A DNA stretch of 64,000 nt from Coriobacteriaceae bacterium (GCA_025992705.1 DAJPGJ010000001.1:1674001-1738000), one strand, 5' to 3'; shown: positions 34,391-43,146, numbered from the stretch's first letter. Numbers and translations are program-made. Notes: generated by a model not told the origin, from the sequence alone.

Positions 34391-35540
34391 GCGAGAAACT
34401 TCGGCAATTGTGCCATCTACCTGCGGGTTTAGCAGCATCTACCACCCTGCAAGCATTGCATAGCTTTTACGCTACATTTGTATAGAGTGTCTATAGAACC
34501 ACTGGATAAACGCGTAAATGAGACTGCTAAGGCATTTTGGTAGCATCAGGCACTGTTTTTTGGTCATTTCTAGCCATTTGCAAGCAAAACCCAAGCTCAA
34601 AACTATTTTTCGTCTTCACAATTCCTCCACATTTGGTTGGCAAGTTCTTCACGAAACCAATTGCGCATTTTTCACGCCCCCACCAGCCAAACATTCAAAA
34701 TCTTTATCCTATTTTTAGATATACTCGTATGGATTTTCTTATCTTCTTTGAGTTGCCCATCTCTCTTTGTGAAAAAATGATTGACAACTCTGACGCTACT
34801 ATGCATCGAAGACCATTTTCGTGATTTCGGTCCGATTTGGATCCCCCTGAAGGAGAATCGGGGCCCAGATTAGGTTCGAAACCCCTTCCGTGCAGCTCAA
34901 GTCTCATCCAAAGCTTCCAAATCAAGCCTGAGAGACATTTGGCGCATTTTAAGGCGTTTTAAGCCCTTTTATGTTCTTCTGGCACATTCGGATACCTGTC
35001 ATACGGGCAAAACGCCTTAGAATCGATTCTAAGGCATCGTTTTTCGTCCTTGTTACGTAAGGAAACCAAGCCGTTCGCTCCAGAGCCAAAAATGGACCCG
35101 GGAGACATCTACGCGACCCATCCGTACCTCCACAGGTTCCTAAAAACCCAATCACGCAATCCCAAATTGCATCCTGCATATAGCGATTTGCTCAAACCCG
35201 CCCACTTCTTCCCTCACTTAAGGCGATTCGTTATAGCGGTTCAACTCAATCCGGACTTTTTCAGACGCTTCAACCGACTTATCGCAATCCCTTTGAATCC
35301 TCATCATCAGACCAAGATAGCGCCTCGAGTTCCCCTTCCCTGCTCACTTCAAGTATCTTGGTCACTTCGGTTCAGCAGCCACCCCTAAGACAATGGTACC
35401 CATGAGCCATATTCTCCACGCGCCAGCGACCAACACACCTCCGAAAACCACCAAGCACCCACACGTCCCAATCCATCCTCCGTATGCCTCGCCGCGCCTC
35501 AAAAATCGACCGCGGCGCCGCGCGGCAATTCAGCGCTCAT

Positions 35541-35645
35541 TTCCGCGCCGGGGCGCGGAACCCACGCTCCAATAAAATCGGTTCATAAACTTGCTGGCGC
35601 GGAACCTGAAACGAAATCGCGGGAGTCTCAGCAGACTTCCGCGAT
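35541..35645. other. Pair of strong hairpins in non-coding DNA
   Basis: Positions 35541-35560 have TTCCGCGCC mirrored around GG. Positions 35616-35645 fold into a 13-bp stem (one G-U pair) with loop CAGC. Neither is followed by a T run, so they are not standard terminators. They could belong to an untranslated RNA or a decayed mobile element, but no family is recognised. Confidence 0.35.
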
Positions 35646-35932
35646 CCGTCCGCGCCGCCAATTTCGCTTTTGCTCTCCACCACGAGTCGCTCAAACAGAG
35701 AGCTGATTTCGGCGTCGACACGTCATGATTTCAGACTCAAAATCAGCTCCCGATACAGCAGTCGCGACCCCATTCGCACGCCTGAACTGACCGACATTCT
35801 CATCGATATATCTGCGCTCCCGAGGCCCCATGAATAGCAAAAGCAGACACTCGAAAACCCCAAAATCGACCTATCACTATCATCGTTTTTACTCTCATTT
35901 CCCTTTCGCGCAGAACGTTTCGTTTCGCTATC

Positions 35933-35944
35933 ACTGGTACCAGT
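35933..35944. promoter_or_regulatory. ACTGGTACCAGT palindrome (possible operator)
   Basis: A perfect 12-bp palindrome followed by TA. A near copy sits at 39927-39940, on the far side of the ribbon-helix-helix gene, and a degenerate one at 40136-40149. Palindromes of this size are typical operators; the binding protein is unknown. Confidence 0.3.
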
Positions 35945-36026
35945 TAATTACAGTATCGAGTCACCGACACGAGCCAAAAAGTAGCGTTCCCACATGCTTC
36001 GAGAACCCTTGCTGATGCTCGACGTG

Positions 36027-36161
36027 GGAGATTTCTCCACTCCGCTCGCTGCGCTCGCTTCGGTCGAAATGACAAAAACCACCCCTGTCATTTCGAGCGC
36101 AGCGAAGCCCGCCCCTTTGTCATTTCGACCGGAGGCGCGCAGCGCCGGAGTGGAGAAATCT
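36027..36161. repeat. Cluster of dispersed CATTTCGA/GAGAAATCTC repeats
   Basis: Three copies lie here. The first (36027-36073) runs GGGAGATTTCTCCACTCCG to TCGAAATGACA in inverted orientation. The second (about 36085-36110) is a partial direct copy. The third (36118-36161) starts TTGTCATTTCGACCGGAG and is interrupted by the insertion sequence at AGAAATCT. The family has conserved ends and a variable, often hairpin-forming centre rich in GCGC. Confidence 0.75.
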
Positions 36162-37492
36162 GGGCTATGTTTCAAAAAGTGTGTCCGAATAAGACCCGTT
36201 ACCCCAGTTGAACACAAGCAAATCAGGTCCTTGAGTTGGAATCGCCCAACTCGAAGGTGTTTCAAAAAGTGTGTCCGCTTTCCTCTTGACGTGCCTGTTC
36301 AGGCAAGCTTTCCGAAGGGAAAAGTTGCCTAGTGGACAGGATGACGCCTTGAGTAGCCCGAGATGCGACGTTTGCGGAAGCGAGATGAAGGGGAACGGAT
36401 ACACGAAGGCAGGGACCAAGCGCTGGCGGTGCAAGTCGTGCGGTGCCTCCAAGACGAGAAGGATTGACAACGCCGCCAAGCTGCTCCGGGCCTTCCTTGC
36501 CTGGATCCTCTCCAAGAGGTCGATCGCCGATCTCGGATACAGCAGGTCGACCTTCTGGCGAAAGTGCGCCGGGTTCTGGGAGCTTTGGCCCATCGCCCCT
36601 TTCACCGGCGAGGTCTTCGACACGGTCTTTCTCGACGGCATCTGGTTTTCCCACGACGCCGTCGTGCTCGTCGCGCGCTCCAAGGAGCACGTGATCGCAT
36701 GGCACCTGGCGCAAAGGGAGTGCTCGAGCTCCTGGGCGGCGCTGATGATGAGGATACCCGCTCCGATGCTGGTGGTGTCGGACGGATCCACCGGGCTCGC
36801 GAAGGCGGCGCGCACCGTATGGCCCGGCACCAGGATACAGCGCTGCGTCGTGCATGCCGCGCGCCAGGTCAAGCGCTACACGACCAAGAGTCCCAAGCTC
36901 GAGTGCGGCCGCGAGCTCCTGGGCATCGCGAACCGCCTGACGAGGGCCAAAGACGAGGACGCGATGAGGGAGTGGCTCGTCGACTACGCGCAGTGGTGCT
37001 CCGATTGGAGCGAGTTCCTGAAGGAGTTCACGGTGAAAGACGGCAGGAGGGTCTACACGCACGAGAGGCTGCGGCGGGCCAGGGGAAGCCTCAACCGCCT
37101 GGTGAAGGAAGGGACGCTTTTCACATTCATCGAGATGCAAAGGGAGCGCGGCGGGCGCTGGGATTCCACCAACAACCCGATCGAGAGCCTGAACGCGCAA
37201 CTGAGGGAGATGCTCAGGCTGCATCGGGGATTGCCGCTGCTGCACCGCGTGAAGGCCGTCATGTGGTGGTGCTACATGCACACCGAAGAGCCCGAGAGCC
37301 CGGCGGAGATCCTGCGCCGCATGCCGAGGGACGAAGACGTCGACGGGCTTTTCGCAACCGTCTCGGGCGAGGGCCGGCATTCGGATGGAAGCCCGGAGAG
37401 GTATGGGAAGGCCATCGACTGGAACGAGTTTCACATGCCGACGAGGTACCGTCAGTGATGTCCCGCCGGACACACTTTTTGAAACATAGCCC
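36162..37492 (+). mobile_element. IS1249-type insertion sequence (IS256 family), copy 1, intact
   Basis: A 1,331-bp element with perfect 26-bp terminal inverted repeats (outer end GGGCTATGTTTC, inner end GTGTGTCCG). It is flanked by the 8-bp direct repeat AGAAATCT at 36154-36161 and 37493-37500, which marks a true insertion into a dispersed intergenic repeat. The left end is unusual: 20 bases of the terminal repeat recur in direct orientation at 36258-36277, 90 bp inside. Between them is a small hairpin (GAGTTGG at 36233-36239, CCAACTC at 36246-36252). The only gene is the transposase. Copies at 52.4-54.95 kb are almost identical. Confidence 0.93.
36271..37458 (+). CDS. IS1249-type transposase, copy 1
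   Basis: Encodes up to 395 residues of an IS256-superfamily DDE transposase that cuts and joins the element's ends. From the GTG at 36271, a zinc ribbon is formed by C32, C35, C54 and C57 (CDVCGSE, CKSCGAS). Candidate catalytic residues are D122 (FLDGIWF), D171 (VVSDGSTG) and E305 (NPIESLNAQ), with the C192-H195 motif (CVVHAAR) expected between the second Asp and the Glu in this family. The GTG start lies inside the internal copy of the terminal repeat. A TTG at 36349, eight bases after GGACAGG and just before SSPRCDVC, is a credible alternative giving 369 residues. Confidence 0.9.
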   Translation: MSAFLLTCLFRQAFRREKLPSGQDDALSSPRCDVCGSEMKGNGYTKAGTKRWRCKSCGASKTRRIDNAAKLLRAFLAWILSKRSIADLGYSRSTFWRKCAGFWELWPIAPFTGEVFDTVFLDGIWFSHDAVVLVARSKEHVIAWHLAQRECSSSWAALMMRIPAPMLVVSDGSTGLAKAARTVWPGTRIQRCVVHAARQVKRYTTKSPKLECGRELLGIANRLTRAKDEDAMREWLVDYAQWCSDWSEFLKEFTVKDGRRVYTHERLRRARGSLNRLVKEGTLFTFIEMQRERGGRWDSTNNPIESLNAQLREMLRLHRGLPLLHRVKAVMWWCYMHTEEPESPAEILRRMPRDEDVDGLFATVSGEGRHSDGSPERYGKAIDWNEFHMPTRYRQ

Positions 37493-37517
37493 AGAAATCT
37501 CATGCCCCGAGCACCCA

Positions 37518-37565
37518 CGAGGTCTCTCCGCTCCGGTGCCTTACGGCACCTCCGGTCGAGATGAC
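37518..37565. repeat. Inverted copy of the dispersed CATTTCGA repeat
   Basis: Reads GAGGTCTCTCCGCTCCGG, then a GTGCC/GGCAC hairpin, then TCCGGTCGAGATGAC. It lies just right of the insertion sequence and in opposite orientation to the interrupted copy, so before insertion the two formed an inverted pair. A similar inverted pair occurs at 61086-61241. Confidence 0.6.
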
Positions 37566-37608
37566 ACGCCGAGACAAAAATGCCTGCCGCCTTGAGCGCT
37601 TGCAGGCA

Positions 37609-37646
37609 TAAAAACAGCGACCCCGGTAGGTGGATCCGGGGTCGCT
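37609..37646 (-). terminator. Rho-independent terminator of the ribbon-helix-helix gene
   Basis: On the minus strand, AGCGACCCCGG and CCGGGGTCGCT form an 11-bp stem with a 9-base loop, followed directly by GTTTTT. It lies about 70 bp after the stop at 37715. Confidence 0.85.
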
Positions 37647-37714
37647 GGAAGGTTGTAAGGGAAGTGCGGAAGTCGTGGTAAGTGGTGAAACCTGGTGTGT
37701 GTTTGATGCTTCCT

Positions 37715-38632
37715 TTAGGCTAAGTGAATCTTGAGGTAACGGCGGCGTTCGAAGAATCCCATGTTGGCGATACGTGCTCTTTCCTCCTTGGCCCCAGACT
37801 CACGTGCGGTTGTGACACGGTCATCGAGATATGTCATTGCGTCACGATAACCATCGTTGCGAGCCCTATTGATCATATCCTCGAGCTCTTTCTGAACAGC
37901 CGAGCGGCCTTCTTGCTCACCCACCTGGCGAGCGTCGTCGACCTGCTGCTGGAATGCACCCATGACACCGCCAAGCATGTTAAGCATGGTCAGCGCACGG
38001 GTTGAATCTTCTCCGGGTGAACCACCACCATCTATGGGTGCGACGCTCACGGTCTGAGCGGTGGCGGCCAGCTGAGCCTTGGCATTTGCCGCACCGAGCT
38101 GCTCGCTCAGAGACGTGATGCGAGCGTCACGCTCGGCAATCTGCGCCTCCTTTGCTGCGACCTCGGCTTCCTTGGCGGCAAGCGCCTTTGTCTTCTCTTC
38201 GAGGCTTGCCTCCTGCTTGGCAACCAGTGCCTTGAGGCGCTCGATCTCGTCGTCCGAAACGGAGTTGACTGCGGCAACGATGGGGGCTGCAACGCTTGCA
38301 TCCGCCACCGCTTCGCGAGCCTTCGCCTCGGCGGCATCGCGAGCCAAAACGGCATCGTTCGCACGCTACTCTGCGGCCTGCGCGCGCTCCTCCGCCTGCT
38401 TCAGCTGATTCTTAAGATCGTTGAATTCCTGCTCGGAAATACCCGAGCCGGAATCAGTGACGGGCATTCCGTTGTTGCCCGAGTCGTACGATGCCTGCAT
38501 GCAATCCAGGGCGCGGGTGATGACAGCCGCCTTGGTGATGTTTTCGCGATGCGCGAAATCATCAATCATCGACATGTACTCGAGGGGTAAACGGAAGTTC
38601 GCCTGTTTGACTTTTGAACTCAACTCAACCAC
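37715..38632 (-). pseudogene. Ribbon-helix-helix / coiled-coil protein interrupted by one amber codon
   Basis: One frame of 306 codons is broken only by a TAG at 38366-38368, between AEERAQAAE and RANDAVLARDAAEA. The N-terminal 60 residues (VKQANFRLPLEYMSMIDDFA, then ITKAAVITRALDCMQASY) look like a ribbon-helix-helix DNA-binding domain. After it comes a long coiled coil (KALAAKEAEVAAKEAQIAER), a Gly/Pro hinge, and a conserved-looking tail ending FFERRRYLKIHLA. A one-base change from CAG or another sense codon would explain the stop. The N-terminal fragment alone (88 residues) could still bind DNA. The start used is the GTG at 38632; the ribosome-binding site is weak. It is the nearest gene upstream of the giant gene on the same strand apart from the insertion sequence. 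Confidence 0.7.
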
Positions 38633-39215
38633 CTAACCTACATTTTTGAGAACATTCTTGGCGAGTAACTAGACGATCTGACTCATCTAAAGTCTTTGAG
38701 ATTATATACCAAGTGATATACGCAAATCTATAAAAAATACAAATTGATAGCTTGACGCTTTCTGTGGCTTCTGAGTGGTTTTCACGGCCCGATTTTCAAG
38801 ACGCATAGCGAAGGGGATTCGGTAGCCGCGCTAACGCCTGATTTAGCTGTGTTATCGCCTGGTTAGCAAATTGATGATATCAGCGATTTATCAGGCAATA
38901 TATACATTTTTCTATACAAAATCGATGCTTGCTTTCACGGTATATCTACAAGCGATTCTAAGCCCTTCTAAGGCCTTTGTTTTGGGGGAAGAATCCCGCG
39001 ATAGCTATCGTTAAAATTTGAGCGTTTCTAGCAGATTTCTGCAAAGATTTTTTATCGTGAATGGAGAGTTTGGGTAACAGCCGATTCATGATTCGATCAC
39101 AACTCGATTCCTGATTTTTCAGACAACCCTGTTAGACTTTATCGACTAATCAGATTAAGATGGGGTGCCTTTATTATTCTTAACGTAGAATTATTTAGCC
39201 TGTTTTGAAAAGAAA

Positions 39216-39994
39216 TCTTTATCTTAATTTAAGTTAATATGCCTCTTTTTTGATTTGAAGTATCTTTATCTGTCTTAATGATAAAGTTTTGGATGAGAGC
39301 CAAAAATTCAGATTCAATCATTTTTTGAAAATCTTTATTTACAATTTAGATAATAATTTCGATCTTGGATGTCAAAAATATGACCGATTATTTTGGGCCT
39401 CAAGACGTCCTGGAAAACCGTCTCGGACTCACAGACCCAACAGAGTCTAAAACGGCTCAAAATTGATTCTCGTGCCTCAGAAGACCTCAAAATTTTTTCA
39501 ACAGGATTCCAATTTGCTTCCGTTTGTATTTTCGAACTCGCGAAAACATTCAATTTCGAATTCTTTATCTCATTTATAGATATATCATTAACTGATTTTT
39601 AGATAATTCTTTTATCCTTATTTTAGATTAAATCAACGCATATTTTTTATTGGTACCTGCTTATTCTTCTCTTCCTGATTTTGATTTCCCATCCGATCTT
39701 ATTATTCTTTCTTCTGATAAATCTTTATCTGATTAATAGTTAATTAACTCAAGACTCAATCTTTTACCAATCTGAATTGATTTATTCTTTATCTAGATAA
39801 TGTTTTATCTCTAATTTGAATAATTTCGCTTCATTACAAATTTTGCTCGCTTTGATTTAATTTATCTCAAATTTGATAATTATATATTCTTAATATGAAA
39901 TAATAGATACGGATCTCCGTATTTTTAACTGGCACCAGTTAGTAAATAAGACTTCATATGCTCTATTATTCTGTTCTCAGATAGTTCTTTATCT
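39216..39994. repeat. Six exact copies of TCTTTATCT in AT-rich DNA
   Basis: Copies start at 39216, 39263, 39562, 39722, 39786 and 39986, all on the plus strand, with further near matches in between (for example CTTTTATCC and CTTTATTTCC). Spacing is irregular, so this is neither a tandem repeat nor a CRISPR array. No replication gene is nearby to suggest iterons. Confidence 0.5.
39927..39940. promoter_or_regulatory. AACTGGCACCAGTT palindrome (possible operator)
   Basis: Six-base arms around CA, followed by AGTAAA. It matches the palindrome at 35933-35944 at 13 of 14 positions (ACTGGyACCAGTTA). A third, degenerate form, AACTGGTACAAGCT, is at 40136-40149. Confidence 0.3.
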
Positions 39995-40452
39995 CAAATT
40001 TGTATATATTGATTATCTGTTTGTTGATAATCCTTTATTTCCAAATCAGATAATTCAGGCCTCTCGTCTTTTTCCACATAGATCTTTCTGCCACTCTCAA
40101 ATTCTCTTATTTATGCAACTTAATAACATATCTTCAACTGGTACAAGCTAAAGATTTTGCTTTCAAATTCTCTCTTTCTGCTTCCAGATTTTGAATTTGC
40201 TCTCTCGTGCAAAATACTGGCTTCTCAGCCCCTCTGACTGCTCTTTGTGTTTCGATGCCAATCAATCTCTAAAAGTGCCATAGGCGCGCTTCTGAAGCCT
40301 CGTTTTTTGAGACTGAAAATCTTCCTTCGTTTGGTACTCTGTTGGACCCGAATTTCTGCCAAAATATCTTGGTCACTTTTCTTGTGGATTCTTGTGGAGA
40401 CGCGCCAACCGATTCAACGCATCGCTCTGCTTTTCGTGTCTCGGCTGTCGTG

Positions 40453-40458
40453 TATGAT
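40453..40458 (+). promoter_or_regulatory. Likely -10 box of the DUF1846 gene
   Basis: TATGAT preceded by TG, about 33 bases before the ATG at 40491. Seventeen bases upstream there is only a weak -35 (CTTTTC). The implied leader contains GGAAGG as ribosome-binding site. Confidence 0.4.
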
Positions 40459-40490
40459 GATGAAAAATTTCGAGTGGAAGGTTGTATGGC

Positions 40491-41972
40491 ATGCACATCG
40501 GATTCGACAACGACATGTATATCGAAATGCAGGCCGCTCGCATCAGGGGGCGTATTGCGCAATTTGGTGGCAAGTTGTATCTCGAGTTCGGTGGCAAGCT
40601 TTTTGACGATTACCACGCTTCACGCGTGCTTCCTGGTTTCGAGCCTGATTCCAAGGTCCGCATGCTCATGACCCTGGCCGATGACGCAGAGGTCGTCATT
40701 GCGATCAATGCTAATCATATAGAGGGCAATAAGCATCGCTCGGATATCGGCATTGCCTACTCCGAGGATGTTCTGCGCCTCATGGATGTATATCGCGAGA
40801 TGGGCCTGCTCGTCGGCGGCGTCGTTATCACGCAATTCACCGGCCAACCCCATGCAGAGGCGTACCAGCGCCGCTTGGAGTCCATGGGCATCAAATGCTA
40901 CCGCCACTATGTCATAGACCGTTATCCGTCGGATATCGAGCATATCGTGAGCGATGATGGCTTCGGAAAAAACGATTACATCGCAACGGAGCGCCCGCTT
41001 GTCGTCGTCACGGCCCCCGGTCCGGGCTCAGGCAAGCTGGCAACGTGCCTCTCCCAGCTCTACCATGAGAACAAGCATGGGGTTACCTGCGGATATGCCA
41101 AGTTCGAGACCTTCCCGGTCTGGAACCTCCCACTCAAGCACCCGGTCAACATCGCCTATGAGGCCGCCACGGCAGATCTTGAGGACAATAACATCATCGA
41201 TCCGTTCCATCTCGAGGCTTACGGGAGCATTGCCGTCAACTACAACCGTGATGTCGAGACATTCCCCGTGCTCAAGGCCATGATGGAGAGCATCCTGGGA
41301 GAGAGCCCCTACCAATCCCCCACCGATATGGGCGTTAATATGGTAGGCAATTGCATCTGTGACGACGAGGTCTGCAGCGATGCAGCCCGTAACGAGGTCG
41401 TACGCCGCTACTTCCGTGCCCGCGAACAACTCGCACGCGTCGGTACCGGCAAAGAGGAAGTCGGCAAGCTCGAGCTTCTCATGAAGGACGCGGGTGTCGA
41501 TGTCGACCTTTCCCCCGCTCACCAGGCCGCGCTCGCCAAAGCGGAAGCCTCGGGCCTACCCGCTGGCGCCCTGGTACTCCCCGACGGATCGCTCGTCACC
41601 GGCAAAACTTCGGAGCTCCTCGGTGCTGCCTCATCGCTCCTGCTCAACGCCCTCAAGGTTGTGGCCGGCATCGATGACAGCACCTATATCGTGAGCGACG
41701 CGGCCCTCGAGCCCATCTGCCACCTCAAGACCGAGCATCTGCACAGCATCAATCCGCGTCTCCACTCAGATGAGACACTTATTGCCCTTTCCATCAGCTC
41801 GGCCACCGACCCTCTCGCCCAGAGGGCAATCGATGCAACCGAGGCCCTACGCGGCTGCGATGCCTATTTCTCGGTCATCATCTCCTCGACAGATGAGAAA
41901 ACCTACGCAAACCTCGGCATCAACGTCTGCTGCGAGCCCGTCTTCGAGCGCCGCGCGTACTACCATCGCTAA
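40491..41972 (+). CDS. DUF1846 domain-containing protein (UPF0371 family)
   Basis: A 493-residue protein matching the DUF1846 family along its full length. It opens MHIGFDNDMYIEMQAARIRG; the family's usual N-terminus (xxIGFDNxxYxxxQ) supports the ATG at 40491, nine bases after GGAAGG. A TTG nine bases further upstream is less likely. Visible family features are LYLEFGGKLFDDYHASRVLP near residue 30, the glycine-rich VVTAPGPGSGKLATCLSQ segment near 180, and NMVGNCICDD near 285. The family is cytosolic, occurs in Firmicutes and Actinobacteria, and lacks an established reaction, although the GPGSGK loop suggests phosphate or nucleotide binding. It is a single-gene unit converging on the SpoVA-like gene. 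Confidence 0.93.
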   Translation: MHIGFDNDMYIEMQAARIRGRIAQFGGKLYLEFGGKLFDDYHASRVLPGFEPDSKVRMLMTLADDAEVVIAINANHIEGNKHRSDIGIAYSEDVLRLMDVYREMGLLVGGVVITQFTGQPHAEAYQRRLESMGIKCYRHYVIDRYPSDIEHIVSDDGFGKNDYIATERPLVVVTAPGPGSGKLATCLSQLYHENKHGVTCGYAKFETFPVWNLPLKHPVNIAYEAATADLEDNNIIDPFHLEAYGSIAVNYNRDVETFPVLKAMMESILGESPYQSPTDMGVNMVGNCICDDEVCSDAARNEVVRRYFRAREQLARVGTGKEEVGKLELLMKDAGVDVDLSPAHQAALAKAEASGLPAGALVLPDGSLVTGKTSELLGAASSLLLNALKVVAGIDDSTYIVSDAALEPICHLKTEHLHSINPRLHSDETLIALSISSATDPLAQRAIDATEALRGCDAYFSVIISSTDEKTYANLGINVCCEPVFERRAYYHR

Positions 41973-42042
41973 CCATCATACGCTACCTATTGCATTATTA
42001 CACTGGATCCATTCTGCGTCAACTACCTGCGGCTATGTAAAA

Positions 42043-42102
42043 GCGTCGAGGGACCCGACAATTCCGAATGGGCTTCTGAGGAATTGCGGGCGCCCTCGAC
42101 GC
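42043..42102. repeat. Hairpin element 1 with the 14-nt loop GAATGGGCTTCTGA; also a likely terminator
   Basis: An outer stem GCGTCGAGGG (42043-42052) pairs with CCCTCGACGC (42093-42102). An inner stem of about 10 bp (CCCG-CAATTCC type, one bulge) closes on the loop GAATGGGCTTCTGA at 42066-42079. On the minus strand the structure ends in GCTTTTACAT, so it can terminate the SpoVA-like gene. The same loop occurs on a different stem at 48713-48760. Confidence 0.7.
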
Positions 42103-42129
42103 CAAAACCAGCTGCCTAAACGCAGCCTG

Positions 42130-43146
42130 TTATTTATCGATAACATCTCCAGTTACGTCAACGATGCCATCGTCATTGGCATCGACTGCACCACCCGTGC
42201 CCATGGGCGTGCCATCGGCCCCCTCGTCGAAGCCCTCCTGCTCCTCGACCTTGGCGACCTTGACCATGGAGGCGTCATAACCAAGCTCTTCGAGCGAATG
42301 CAGCGCCTTCTCGGCATGCACTTCGTTGATGGGCTTGCGGCCAAAGATGGCGTTGTAGATCCAGAAGGTGAACAGCGCCGTGAGCGCCAGGCCACACACG
42401 GCCAGCGCAAAGGAACCCAGGTGAACCAGACCGGCGATGGCATGCTCGCCACCGAGGAACAGGTCCATGCCGATGTTGTAGGTGTTGTAGCCACCGACGG
42501 TGATCATGACCGAAAAACCCTGGCCGGCGAAGTTCGCAAGCGCACCGGAAATGCCGAAGGGCGCGAGAATCGCACCCAACATCCATGCCGTCATCAGGAT
42601 GTGGAGCGGCGTCGTCTTGGAAGTAATGGACTTGCAGACCAGGAATAGGATCTGGAAGAACGCGGCGAGCAAGCCGCCCACCCACAGGGCGTTGAAGAAG
42701 AGCATGCCGCCCTCGGTCTTCGCCACGCCCAGGTTTTGGCCAGGCTGGACGCCCATCATGCCGCACACGTAACCAATCACGACGCACACGAGCATGAACA
42801 CGACGTTAAACCAGATGACGAACCACACGCAATTCCAGATGCACTTGCCCATCGAGGCGTTTTCCTTGGTCCATGGGCCAACGCCCTTCATACCGACGGC
42901 CATCGCGAAGCCGGAGAACGGCAACAAGGCACCAAACGTAGCCCACTCCTCGACGTACTGGTAGCACGCAAAGCCACCGAGCACGCAGCCGATGAGGCCC
43001 ATGCTCACCAGCGTGGCACCACCCGTGAAGAATTCCATCGGCGTACCGGTCAGCGCAAACTGCCAGAACGACAAGATGGCCTGCGCGATAAGGGCGAGAA
43101 CGCCGCCCACGCAGAAGCTGTAGAACACGGTCTTATAAGGTTTCAT
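42130..43146 (-). CDS. Duplicated SpoVA-like integral membrane protein
   Basis: A 338-residue protein with about eight membrane segments and an acidic tail (GADGTPMGTGGAVDANDDG). Two halves resemble each other and the SpoVAC/SpoVAE fold: FYSFCVGGVLALIAQAIL with LLPFSGFAMAVGMKGVG, and ALWVGGLLAAFFQILFL with LANFAGQGFSVMITVGGYNT. In spore formers SpoVA proteins form the dipicolinate/ion channel. Coriobacteria are not known to sporulate, so the substrate here is unknown. The ATG at 43146 follows a GGGGGAA ribosome-binding site; the frame extends upstream but that part is the structured leader. It lies divergent from the radical SAM gene. Confidence 0.65.
   Translation of the reverse strand: MKPYKTVFYSFCVGGVLALIAQAILSFWQFALTGTPMEFFTGGATLVSMGLIGCVLGGFACYQYVEEWATFGALLPFSGFAMAVGMKGVGPWTKENASMGKCIWNCVWFVIWFNVVFMLVCVVIGYVCGMMGVQPGQNLGVAKTEGGMLFFNALWVGGLLAAFFQILFLVCKSITSKTTPLHILMTAWMLGAILAPFGISGALANFAGQGFSVMITVGGYNTYNIGMDLFLGGEHAIAGLVHLGSFALAVCGLALTALFTFWIYNAIFGRKPINEVHAEKALHSLEELGYDASMVKVAKVEEQEGFDEGADGTPMGTGGAVDANDDGIVDVTGDVIDK

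Larger units (their letters stand above)
34391..36026. other. Non-coding interval upstream of the giant gene
   Basis: About 1.6 kb without a convincing gene: the short open frames here lack ribosome-binding sites and family resemblance. It is AT-rich at 34500-34800 and more GC-rich at 35460-35720. It contains a perfect 22-bp palindrome (35014-35035, half-site GCCTTAGAATC) followed by GTTTTT, which could terminate plus-strand transcription. It also has a 9-bp-arm palindrome at 35541-35560, a 13-bp hairpin at 35616-35645, and an operator-like palindrome at 35933-35944. Confidence 0.6.
38633..40450. other. AT-rich non-coding tract
   Basis: About 1.8 kb, visibly far richer in A and T than either neighbour, with no plausible gene on either strand. 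It contains the TCTTTATCT copies listed separately, an AACTGGCACCAGTT palindrome and many short TTTAT/ATAAA runs. It may hold promoters for the ribbon-helix-helix gene, be a decayed insertion, or be a site for AT-binding silencing proteins. Confidence 0.6.

Noticed and set aside
34868..34884. GGTTCGAAACC resembling a tRNA T arm
   Set aside because: Neighbouring sequence does not form acceptor, D or anticodon arms on either strand.
34518..35575. Short open frames in the interval upstream of the giant gene
   Set aside because: No ribosome-binding sites, no family resemblance, and composition typical of non-coding DNA.
36564..37595. A 343-codon frame inside the insertion sequence, repeated in the other copies
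   Set aside because: Out-of-frame shadow of the transposase, rich in Arg and Ala. IS256-family elements carry a single gene, and no slippage site was seen.
38366..38368. Amber codon as pyrrolysine or reassigned stop
   Set aside because: No pyrrolysine genes or other recoded stops are seen; a simple nonsense change is the plainer explanation.
39216..39994. TTTATCT repeats as DnaA boxes or plasmid iterons
   Set aside because: No TTATCCACA-type box, no replication gene nearby, irregular spacing.
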